Shown here one piece after another: positions 1 through 4,820 of a stretch of 5,344 nucleotides of DNA. The stretch is from an uncultured Collinsella sp. (GTDB lineage Bacteria; Actinomycetota; Coriobacteriia; Coriobacteriales; Coriobacteriaceae). A model generated the notes under the pieces. It was not told the origin of the DNA. It did no database searches and was given only the letters and a program-made list of their open reading frames with translations. A program made the translations under genes and the position numbers. The stretch is from the NCBI GenBank assembly GCA_900554495.1, contig USHR01000127.1:1-5344 (forward strand). The letters run 5' to 3'. The first letter of the stretch is position 1; every line of letters begins with the position of its first letter.

Positions 1-14
1 GTGATGTCCTTCAT
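1..14 (-). CDS. Possible start of a leftward gene, cut by the left edge
   Basis: An ATG on the minus strand at 14-12 opens the reading frame Met-Lys-Asp-Ile and runs off the window. A GGGGGT sequence (26-21) lies six bases upstream and could act as a Shine-Dalgarno site. Further upstream is AT-rich DNA with promoter-like boxes (75-105). Only four codons are visible, so nothing can be said about the product. The call rests on the start context and on the otherwise unexplained upstream region. Confidence 0.4.
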
Positions 15-30
15 ATCATTACCCCCAGTA

Positions 31-102
31 TAAAAATGGCTGGAAACACTGCACTGGGACAAAGTGCAAGTGGAACTATAGTAGCGCTGATGTCCATTTT
101 TA
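31..102. repeat. Nested inverted repeats upstream of the left-edge gene
   Basis: TAAAAATGG (31-39) is an exact reverse complement of CCATTTTTA (94-102). Inside it, CACT-GCACT (47-55) pairs with AGTGC-A-AGTG (63-72), with one bulged A and a 7-nt loop. The inner hairpin sits where transcription of the leftward gene should begin, so a protein operator is at least as likely as an RNA structure. The octamer TGATGTCC also occurs twice in direct orientation, at 2-9 and 88-95. Confidence 0.5.
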
Positions 103-105
103 CAA
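75..105 (-). promoter_or_regulatory. Candidate promoter for the leftward gene at the window edge
   Basis: On the minus strand a -35-like TTGTAA (105-100) and a -10-like TATAGT (80-75) are separated by 19 bp. This would place the transcription start near base 68 and give a leader of roughly 54 nt before the ATG at 14. A 19-bp spacer is longer than the usual 17 bp and is seen in promoters that need an activator, such as those of the MerR family. That parallel is inference only. Confidence 0.35.
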
Positions 106-132
106 CAGCCTGGCGGGTTTTTTAATACAGAA

Positions 133-165
133 TCGGATGGGCGGTACGGGTAGTCGAATGGGCGG
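133..165. repeat. 12-bp direct repeat with a 21-bp period
   Basis: TCGGATGGGCGG (133-144) and TCGAATGGGCGG (154-165) differ at one base and begin 21 bp apart, which is two turns of the helix. They lie between the stop codon of the regulator gene and the candidate promoter of the left-edge gene. Paired protein-binding sites are possible, and chance duplication is not excluded. Confidence 0.4.
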
Positions 166-174
166 CGGAGAGCC

Positions 175-960
175 TTATGCGGCGGAGGAGGCGTCGTCCT
201 CGTCTAGGGCGGCGAAGAGCTTCTTGCCGTCGAGGAGACGTGTGGTGACGTTTCTCATTCGGCCAATCTCTACAGTACGCAACGTGTCATCGGCGCCTCG
301 GGCGTCGTAGACCGTTCCCAGCAAATACGAGATGCCGTCTCGTTGCTTGATGGCAAAGGGACGGAGTGTCATCCGTGCTGCTTCGGTTTCGCCACGTGTC
401 GTAACGCTCGAAATATCAAAACTCACCGTGGTTCCGTGGTCGATGGCCTGCTCGACGAGCTCGCACGTGTCGATGCGCTTGATGGGCGTGCGCGTTGCCT
501 TGGTAGCCTTGCTGCCTGCGCTTGGAGCGGGTTCGGGTGTATCGAGGTAGCCGCGAACGTCGGCGCTCGCCATGGCAACTAAGTGCTGCGCTATGCTCTT
601 GCGGATAGCGATAGGCGTGGAGCGGTTGCGCATGACCATACCGTGGAGCCGGATGATCTCTTCATCGGTGAGCGGGCGGGTAAGAAGTTTGTAGCCCACG
701 CCGCGTTTGTACTCAATTTCGTATCCGGCATGGCGAAGCGCGGAGATGGCGGTGTAGATGCTGCGCCGCGCCGCCGAGATGGGCATGCGGGCGGGGTCGT
801 CGGGATGGGCGAGGCGCCGGATCAACTCATCGGAAAGCATGGCCTTGTCCTCGCCGGTGTTTTCGCTTAATAGTTGCAAGATGCGAACGGCGCGATAGGC
901 TGCCATCGAGGCGGCGCCTCTAGTCGTGGTGTCGTAGGTTTCAACAGCGGCTTCGGTCAT
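175..960 (-). CDS. HTH/WYL-type transcriptional regulator
   Basis: This encodes 261 residues and resembles helix-turn-helix regulators with a C-terminal WYL domain, which bind DNA and sense a ligand or nucleic acid. Residues about 20-93 form the predicted DNA-binding part, ending in an HTH and wing-like stretch (ISAARRSIYTAISALRHAGY, then YKRGVGYKL). Residues 94-135 are a helical linker and 140-160 are Ala/Ser/Thr/Pro/Lys-rich and probably flexible. Residues 165-248 match the WYL pattern: a 'LVEQAIDHGTTVSF' strand lead-in, 'LRPFAIKQRDGISYLLG' and a final 'RTVEIGRMRNV'. The signature Trp-Tyr-Leu reads Ser-Tyr-Leu (211-213). The ATG at 960 is chosen because AAAGGA lies ten bases upstream. An in-frame GTG at 969 would sit one base from that site. 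The gene has its own leader with an SD-covering inverted repeat, and no terminator is obvious downstream. The regulated genes are unknown. Confidence 0.8.
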   Translation of the reverse strand: MTEAAVETYDTTTRGAASMAAYRAVRILQLLSENTGEDKAMLSDELIRRLAHPDDPARMPISAARRSIYTAISALRHAGYEIEYKRGVGYKLLTRPLTDEEIIRLHGMVMRNRSTPIAIRKSIAQHLVAMASADVRGYLDTPEPAPSAGSKATKATRTPIKRIDTCELVEQAIDHGTTVSFDISSVTTRGETEAARMTLRPFAIKQRDGISYLLGTVYDARGADDTLRTVEIGRMRNVTTRLLDGKKLFAALDEDDASSAA

Positions 961-964
961 GGTG

Positions 965-1015
965 CCCACGTCCTTTCCGTTTTGGGTGGCGACGGTATGG
1001 AGCCTAGGACGTGGG
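965..1015 (-). promoter_or_regulatory. Inverted repeat that covers the regulator's ribosome binding site
   Basis: CCCACGTCCT (965-974) and AGGACGTGGG (1006-1015) are exact 10-bp reverse complements with a 31-nt spacer. In the minus-strand transcript, the 3' arm contains the AGGA Shine-Dalgarno core (974-971) five bases from the arm's end, just before the ATG at 960. Folding would hide the ribosome binding site. The spacer contains a further short stem, CCGT (977-980) with ACGG (992-995). The repeat could instead be a two-site operator for autoregulation. Confidence 0.5.
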
Positions 1016-1101
1016 GCTTTCCCAGGGGCGCAGGGCGCTCTGGGCGGTCGGTAGTCGTCGGCAAACGGCGGGTCGAGTTTTCAACAGTCCTGCTCAACTG
1101 A

Positions 1102-1123
1102 CCAAAAACTTGCCAAAAGCTTG
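1102..1123. repeat. Tandem 11-bp repeat between asnS terminator and regulator
   Basis: CCAAAAACTTG (1102-1112) is followed immediately by CCAAAAGCTTG (1113-1123), with one mismatch. It lies just past the asnS terminator and upstream of the regulator gene, where promoter or operator elements would be expected. I could not identify a convincing -35/-10 pair between 970 and 1136. Confidence 0.4.
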
Positions 1124-1136
1124 ACGGATGCTGTCG

Positions 1137-1172
1137 AAAAAAGCGTCTCTCGACCGATGTCGAGAGACGCTT
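1137..1172 (-). terminator. Rho-independent terminator of asnS
   Basis: A perfect 14-bp stem, AAGCGTCTCTCGAC (1141-1154) with GTCGAGAGACGCTT (1159-1172), encloses a 4-nt loop. In minus-strand RNA it is followed by six U residues (1142-1137). It lies 47 bp past the asnS stop codon, so it ends asnS and separates it from the downstream regulator gene. Confidence 0.93.
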
Positions 1173-1218
1173 ATGCGATGAGCGTTGGTGTGTGGCGACG
1201 CGAGCTAGCGTCCGACAA

Positions 1219-2622
1219 TTAGAAGTCGGCGTTGCCCACGGTGCGCGGGTGCGGCAGGACGTCGCGGATGTTACCCACGCCGGTCAGATACATGACCAAG
1301 CGCTCGAAGCCCAGACCGTAGCCGGCGTGCTTGCAGGAACCGTAGCGGCGCAGGTCAAGGTAGTACTTATACTGCTCGGGATTCATGCCCAGGTCCTTGA
1401 TGCGGGCCTCGAGCAGATCCAGGCGCTCCTCGCGCTGGGAGCCGCCGATAATCTCGCCGATACCGGGAACCAGGCAGTCGGCGGCGGCGACGGTCTTGCC
1501 GTCCTCGTTCATGCGCATGTAGAACGCCTTGATCTCGGCCGGGTAGTCGGTCACAAAAGTCGGTCGCTTAAAGTGCTCTTCAGTCAGGAAGCGCTCGTGC
1601 TCGGTTTGCAGGTCGATGCCCCAGCTGACGGGGTAATCAAACTGGTGGCCAGCAGCGACTGCCTGCTCCAGGATTTCGACGGCCTCGGTATAGGTGACGC
1701 GGGCGAAGTCGGAGTTGGCCACGTGGTCCAGGCGCTCGAGCAGACCCTTGTCCACAAACTTGTTGAGCATATTGAGCTCGTCGGGGCAGGTTGCCATAAC
1801 GTCCTTAAGGACGTACTTGAGCATGGCCTCGGCGTTATCCATGTAGTCGTTAAGGTCGGCAAAGGCCATCTCGGGCTCGATCATCCAAAACTCGGCGGCA
1901 TGGCGCGTGGTGTTGGAGTTCTCGGCACGGAAGGTGGGGCCAAAGGTGTACACGTCGCCAAAGGCCATGGCAAAGTTCTCGGCATTGAGCTGGCCGGACA
2001 CGGTGAGGCTTGCATGCTTGCCAAAGAAGTCCTGGCTCCAGTCGACCTCGCCGGACTCGGTGAGGGGCGGATTTTTGGGGTCGAGCGTGGTCACGCGGAA
2101 CATCTCGCCGGCGCCCTCGCAGTCACTCGTGGTGATGATGGGGGTGTTGACGTAGACAAAGCCCTGCTCCTGGAAGAAGCGGTGGATGGCGGCAGCCGCG
2201 ACAGAGCGGATGCGGAACACGGCGCGGAACAGGTTGGTGCGCGGACGCAGGTGCTGCTGGGTGCGCAGGAACTCGACGGTTGCGCGCTTCTTCTGCAGCG
2301 GGTAATCCGGGGCGCTCGTGCCCTCGACCTCGATGGAGGTGGCAGAAAGCTCGAAAGGCTGGGGCGCATCGGGGGTCAGCTTGACGGTGCCGGTGCAAAT
2401 GAGTGCGGCCGAGACGTTTTGATGGGCGATCTCGTCGTAGTTGTCGAGTGCCTCGCGGTTCATGACGACCTGCAGGTCGCGGAAGCAGCTGCCGTCGTTG
2501 AGCGTAACAAAGCCAAAGTTCTTCATGTCGCGGACGGACTTAACCCAGCCGGCGACGGTGACAGTCTGGCCGCCGAGCGACTCGGCATCGGCATAGAGCT
2601 GCGCGATTTTGGTGCGGTTCAC
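1219..2622 (-). CDS. asnS: Asparaginyl-tRNA synthetase (class IIb)
   Basis: This cytoplasmic enzyme charges tRNA-Asn with asparagine using ATP (EC 6.1.1.22). The 467-residue product has the usual bacterial AsnRS length. Residues about 18-100 form the N-terminal OB-fold that reads the anticodon (VTVAGWVKSVRDMKNFGFV). Motif 1 lies around 140-165 (FFQEQGFVYVNTPIIT). Motif 2 is at 229-251 (PTFRAENSNTTRHAAEFW) and motif 3 at 434-441 (GYGLGFER), followed by NIRDVLPHPRT near the C-terminus. The GTG start at 2622 is chosen because GGGAGG sits four to five bases upstream and the protein then begins NRTKIAQLYAD, as is typical of the family. Upstream in-frame Met codons at 2634 and 2688 would add 4 or 22 atypical residues and put the ribosome site inside the gene. 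The gene is monocistronic, with its own terminator. No key motif is missing. Confidence 0.97.
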   Translation of the reverse strand: MNRTKIAQLYADAESLGGQTVTVAGWVKSVRDMKNFGFVTLNDGSCFRDLQVVMNREALDNYDEIAHQNVSAALICTGTVKLTPDAPQPFELSATSIEVEGTSAPDYPLQKKRATVEFLRTQQHLRPRTNLFRAVFRIRSVAAAAIHRFFQEQGFVYVNTPIITTSDCEGAGEMFRVTTLDPKNPPLTESGEVDWSQDFFGKHASLTVSGQLNAENFAMAFGDVYTFGPTFRAENSNTTRHAAEFWMIEPEMAFADLNDYMDNAEAMLKYVLKDVMATCPDELNMLNKFVDKGLLERLDHVANSDFARVTYTEAVEILEQAVAAGHQFDYPVSWGIDLQTEHERFLTEEHFKRPTFVTDYPAEIKAFYMRMNEDGKTVAAADCLVPGIGEIIGGSQREERLDLLEARIKDLGMNPEQYKYYLDLRRYGSCKHAGYGLGFERLVMYLTGVGNIRDVLPHPRTVGNADF

Positions 2623-2668
2623 GTATCCTCCCATAACGGTTGAATGATAGTTATCCATACAGTTCGAT

Positions 2669-2674
2669 ATTCTA
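2669..2674 (-). promoter_or_regulatory. Candidate -10 box of the asnS promoter
   Basis: Minus-strand TAGAAT (2674-2669) matches the TATAAT consensus at four or five positions and would start transcription near 2661, giving a leader of about 40 nt. The sequence 17-18 bp upstream (ATAGCC or TATAGC) is a poor -35, so the call is weak. No T-box antiterminator could fit in so short a leader, which argues against tRNA-sensing control. Confidence 0.3.
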
Positions 2675-2730
2675 GCAGCTCGGCTCATTTGGGCTATACA
2701 GATAAGGCATTGGCGGGATGGTTTTTCAAA

Positions 2731-2766
2731 CGAAAAGTGCCCGCGGCCAAATGGTCGCGGGCACTT
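2731..2766 (-). terminator. Rho-independent terminator of the PTS IIA gene
   Basis: AAGTGCCCGCGGCCA (2735-2749) pairs with TGGTCGCGGGCACTT (2752-2766) through a near-perfect GC-rich stem with one G/T position. In minus-strand RNA the stem is followed by UUUUCGUUU. It lies 38 bp past the stop codon of the IIA gene and upstream of the asnS promoter, so the two genes are separate transcription units. Confidence 0.85.
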
Positions 2767-2803
2767 GACGAGGTGCCTTTTGGCTGTGTGGCGCGGGGCC
2801 TGG

Positions 2804-3367
2804 CTACTTGGTCTTGGCTACCAGCAGCGGGTCGCCAAGCTTGACGAGCGGGTTGCCGCCGATAAGCGTTCCAGACTCGCCGACATGGTCGATGCTCTTA
2901 AGACGATCGAGCTCGGAGACGATGACGGTCACGATGTCCTCGTGACCAGCGGCCTTAATGGCCTCGCGATCGAAGCTGATGAGCGGCTGGCCTGCCTTGA
3001 CCACATCGCCCATCTCGACAAAGCGGGCAAAACCCTTGCCGTTCATTTCCACGGTGCCCAGGCCGACATGGATAAACACGCGAAGACCGTCCTCGGTGAT
3101 CATGCCAATGGAGTGGTTGGTGACAGTGGTGGCGCCGATGCGGCCGTTGGCGGGCGCATAGATGGTGCCGGTAATGGGCTCGATGCCATAGCCCTGGCCA
3201 AGCATGCCCGAGGCGATCGTCTCGTCGGGAACCTCGTTCAGGTTGACGAGCACGCCGTTGACGGGGGCATAGATGACGCCTTCGCGGGTGGCGAAGCTTG
3301 CTGCGGGCGGAACGGACGCCTCGCCGGTCGAGGTGAAGGTGGACTTAAGCGAATCGAGCAGACCCAT
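2804..3367 (-). CDS. crr: PTS EIIA, glucose family (free-standing)
   Basis: This soluble phosphocarrier of the phosphoenolpyruvate sugar phosphotransferase system takes phosphate from HPr and passes it to a IIB domain of a membrane sugar permease. The 187-residue product is slightly longer than the roughly 169-residue E. coli EIIA-Glc. The fold core starts near residue 30 (VIYAPVNGVLVNLNEVPDE) and includes the repeated APxNG pattern (34-38 and 71-75). The two active-site histidines are His85 (TNHSIGM) and His100 (RVFIHVGLGTVEM), spaced 15 apart as in the family. His100 is the expected phosphorylation site. The start at 3367 is supported by GGAGG five bases upstream. An upstream in-frame Met at 3427 has no such site. 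No HPr, EI or IIBC gene is adjacent, so the partner permease is unknown. In this setting it may also have signalling roles, which is inference. Confidence 0.93.
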   Translation of the reverse strand: MGLLDSLKSTFTSTGEASVPPAASFATREGVIYAPVNGVLVNLNEVPDETIASGMLGQGYGIEPITGTIYAPANGRIGATTVTNHSIGMITEDGLRVFIHVGLGTVEMNGKGFARFVEMGDVVKAGQPLISFDREAIKAAGHEDIVTVIVSELDRLKSIDHVGESGTLIGGNPLVKLGDPLLVAKTK

Positions 3368-3415
3368 AGTTGCCTCCAACTTAATATAGGCGCATATCGC
3401 GCGTTTGGTTTGCCG

Positions 3416-3425
3416 GAAACGTTTC
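3416..3425. promoter_or_regulatory. Palindrome GAAACGTTTC, LacI-family-like operator
   Basis: GAAACGTTTC is an exact 10-bp palindrome with a central CG, the hallmark of LacI/GalR-family operators. It overlaps the -10 and start region of the candidate IIA promoter, where a bound repressor would block transcription. A further GTTTC occurs at 3432-3436, 11 bp from the one in the palindrome. The regulator is not in this window. Confidence 0.45.
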
Positions 3426-3449
3426 ATATGTGTTTCGCGGCTTGGTCAA
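3423..3449 (-). promoter_or_regulatory. Candidate promoter of the PTS IIA gene
   Basis: On the minus strand TTGACC (3449-3444) and TATGAA (3428-3423) are separated by a short 15-bp spacer. Transcription would start near 3416, leaving about 50 nt before the ATG. The good -35 and the overlapping operator-like palindrome favour this position. The spacer is suboptimal, so confidence is limited. A second AT-rich box, TATATT (3388-3383), lies too close to the ribosome site to be likely. Confidence 0.35.
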
Positions 3450-3466
3450 CGCCCCTATTTTACGCT

Positions 3467-3486
3467 GCTCAGCGATACCTCTGAGC
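3467..3486. repeat. Inverted repeat in the IIA/hydrolase divergent region
   Basis: GCTCAG (3467-3472) and CTGAGC (3481-3486) are exact reverse complements separated by 8 bp, giving a 20-bp dyad typical in size of a dimeric regulator's site. It lies roughly midway between the two divergent genes. A weak hairpin or chance is also possible. Confidence 0.35.
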
Positions 3487-3496
3487 TGGGATTATG

Positions 3497-3506
3497 TGAT
3501 ATATCA
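3497..3506. promoter_or_regulatory. Palindrome TGATATATCA with an extended -10-like core
   Basis: TGATATATCA is an exact 10-bp palindrome. Read rightward it contains TG-A-TATATC, resembling an extended -10 element that could serve the hydrolase gene, with a start near 3512. No good -35 is present at 17 bp. A second possible rightward -10, CATAAT, lies at 3587-3592, close to the hydrolase ribosome site. Confidence 0.3.
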
Positions 3507-3522
3507 GTTGGAGGGAAACTTA

Positions 3523-3591
3523 TTGCCGGAGAGTTTCTACGTCCTGCACCCAACTGGGGTACGCTTAGATGTGAAAAAAGAGTGCGCATAA
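3523..3591 (+). CDS. Possible 22-residue leader peptide upstream of the hydrolase gene
   Basis: A TTG codon at 3523 lies eight bases after GGAGG (3510-3514) and opens 22 codons, beginning (M)PESFYVLHPTG and ending VKKECA, with a TAA at 3589-3591. The stop is 20 bases before the hydrolase ATG, and the frame differs from that gene. An inverted repeat, GAAACT (3515-3520) with AGTTTC (3532-3537), flanks the start codon and could modulate it. TTG is a rare start, and a good Shine-Dalgarno match in intergenic DNA can arise by chance, so this is tentative. Confidence 0.25.
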   Translation: MPESFYVLHPTGVRLDVKKECA

Positions 3592-3611
3592 TTTGCGCGA
3601 AGGGAGCACAT

Positions 3612-4511
3612 ATGATTGTCGAGAACCATGCGCTGTGGGGCGAGGAGCCGACCGAGGAATATCCGGCGACGTTTACGTATTTGGGTACCGAGCCGTTGCC
3701 CGACAAGCCCAATGGCCGCCGCCCCGCGGTGATCATCTGCGGCGGAGGCGGGTTTACGCATATCGCTCCGCACGAGCAGGATCCGGTGGCGTTTGCGTTT
3801 TTGGATCACGGCTACCAGGCCTTTGTGCTCAACTATGTGACGAGCGGCACGGGTGACGTAAGTTTTCCGCACCCGCAGGCAGATCTTGCCAAGATGGTCG
3901 CCACGGTGCGCGCCAACGCTGACGAGTGGCATGTCGATCCCAAGCGCGTGTGCGTCGTGGGATTCTCGGCGGGCGGCATGATCTGCGCTTCGTTGGCAAC
4001 GCAGTGGAAGACCGGCCCCTTCGCGGCACTTGCCGGGGCGCGTCCGGACGACATTCGTCCCGATGCCGTGGTGCTGGGTTATCCATTGCTCGACTTTGCC
4101 TACGTGCGTGACATGCAGACGCGCGATCCGCGCATTGACTTGCGTGTGCCCAAGACGGGCGGCAAGACGGGGCGCGATTTGCTTAACGACTACCTGTCGA
4201 TGGTGACGGGTGGCGAGGCAACTGACGAGCATTTGGCCGATATCTGCCCCACCACGCATGTTTCGCGTCAGATGCCGCCGACCTTTGTGTGGGGCGTGTC
4301 CGACGACAAGACGGCACCGATCGCGCAGGTCTACCCGTTTGCGCAGCGCATGGCCGAGGAGGGCGTTGCATGCGAGATGCACGTCTTCGACCAGGGTGGT
4401 CACGGCCTTTCGCTCGGCAACGCCAACACCGCGGTCGACAACGAGGACAAGCAGGTTTCCGTCCGTCCCTGGATTCGTCTGGCCTTCCGCTTCCTGGAGC
4501 GCCATCTGTAA
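3612..4511 (+). CDS. Alpha/beta hydrolase, esterase/lipase-like (Aes family)
   Basis: The 299-residue product resembles Aes-type esterases and acetyl-xylan-esterase-like hydrolases, which cleave ester bonds such as O-acetyl groups on sugars. The fold opens with strand PAVIICGGGGF (38-48), whose glycines form the oxyanion hole. The nucleophile elbow is GFSAGG with Ser119. The acid is probably Asp232 in VSDDKTAP, and the base is His264 in QGGHGLS. These give a complete Ser-Asp-His triad in the usual order. Between them, residues 135-215 form a cap-like stretch. No signal peptide or membrane segment is seen, so it acts in the cytoplasm. The ATG at 3612 has AAGGGAG five bases upstream. The frame is open back to 3405, but without a ribosome site. 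It is divergent from the PTS IIA gene. The substrate cannot be told from sequence, and a peptidase-like role is less likely. Confidence 0.88.
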   Translation: MIVENHALWGEEPTEEYPATFTYLGTEPLPDKPNGRRPAVIICGGGGFTHIAPHEQDPVAFAFLDHGYQAFVLNYVTSGTGDVSFPHPQADLAKMVATVRANADEWHVDPKRVCVVGFSAGGMICASLATQWKTGPFAALAGARPDDIRPDAVVLGYPLLDFAYVRDMQTRDPRIDLRVPKTGGKTGRDLLNDYLSMVTGGEATDEHLADICPTTHVSRQMPPTFVWGVSDDKTAPIAQVYPFAQRMAEEGVACEMHVFDQGGHGLSLGNANTAVDNEDKQVSVRPWIRLAFRFLERHL

Positions 4512-4535
4512 GAGGACGGGCATCCCCTCAATAAC

Positions 4536-4608
4536 TTGCGGTGAAATAGCTCCTATTTAAGGCCTCAACCGGCCCAAGCAGGAACTATTCCACCGCAATT
4601 TTGGTTTT
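4536..4608 (+). terminator. Long hairpin with U-tract, likely terminator of the hydrolase gene
   Basis: TTGCGGTGAAATAGCTCCT (4536-4554) pairs with AGGAACTATTCCACCGCAA (4580-4598) at 17 of 19 positions. The loop holds a second short stem, GGCC (4561-4564) with GGCC (4571-4574). The rightward strand continues TTTTGGTTTT, as expected of a terminator, 24 bp past the hydrolase stop. The stem is unusually long. Its two mismatches are A-C in rightward RNA but G-U wobbles in leftward RNA, so it may also be a copy of a mobile or structured repeat. Confidence 0.65.
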
Positions 4609-4620
4609 GATGCCCCGCCC

Positions 4621-4768
4621 GGAAACTGCGTCCCGGTTTGGGCGCGGATTCCGGGATGCAGTTTCCCATAGGGCCTCGACTGGGAAAGCGAGGTCCCCGG
4701 TATCCCGGAATCCGCCCGGATGGTGGGATGCGCTTTCCAGGAGGGCGCCGTTTGGGAAACTGTGACCC
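4621..4768. repeat. Five alternating copies of a 14-15 bp motif with nested inverted repeats
   Basis: The motif GGAAACTGCGTCCC (4621-4634) recurs as GGAAACTGCATCCC on the minus strand (4653-4666), GGAAAGCGAGGTCCC on the plus strand (4683-4697), GGAAAGCGCATCCC on the minus strand (4725-4738) and GGAAACTGTGACCC on the plus strand (4755-4768). Orientation alternates strictly and starts are 30-42 bp apart. The first pair forms a 16-bp stem (4621-4636 with 4651-4666). GCGGATTCCGGGAT (4644-4657) is an exact reverse complement of 4702-4715. Inside that, GGGCCTCG (4671-4678) pairs with CGAGG-T-CCC. This accounts for most of the 309-bp non-coding stretch 4512-4820. No gene, promoter or RNA family is recognised in it. 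Confidence 0.65.
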
Positions 4769-4820
4769 GTGATCCACCGGGGACGGAGGAGGGCTGACCA
4801 TTTTGGGTGGCGGCGGTCGG

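Noticed and set aside
103..126. T-run at 118-123 as a rightward terminator
   Set aside because: The sequence just before it (CAGCCTGGCGGG) has no nearby pairing arm, and no rightward gene precedes it. The only partner, GGCTG at 38-42, is about 60 bases away.
961..969. GTG at 969 as the start of the regulator gene
   Set aside because: It would be one base from the AGGA site. The ATG at 960 has a proper ten-base spacing.
1192..2643. Very long rightward open frame (483 codons) antisense to asnS
   Set aside because: It is the mirror of a high-GC coding gene. The minus strand encodes a full AsnRS with all class II motifs, its own ribosome site and terminator, while the plus frame gives a Val/Gly/Ala-rich sequence with no recognisable domain.
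2623..2688. N-terminally extended AsnRS starting at 2634 or 2688
   Set aside because: The extra residues are not family-like, and the GGGAGG site would lie inside the gene. The GTG at 2622 gives the normal start and length.
2623..2734. T-box or other tRNA-sensing leader for asnS
   Set aside because: Only about 40 nt separate the likely transcription start from the GTG, far too short for a T-box, and no AGGGUGG-like T-box motif is visible.
2765..3484. Rightward 239-codon frame antisense to the PTS IIA gene
   Set aside because: It is a shadow of the IIA gene, which has both active-site histidines and a good ribosome site.
3537..4523. Long leftward frame (328 codons) antisense to the hydrolase gene
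   Set aside because: The hydrolase on the plus strand has a complete catalytic triad and ribosome site. The antisense frame is rich in Arg/His/Ala with no motif.
4565..4801. Leftward 78-codon frame across the repeat region
   Set aside because: Its Pro/Arg/Gly-rich repetitive translation follows from the inverted DNA motif copies, and no ribosome binding site supports it.
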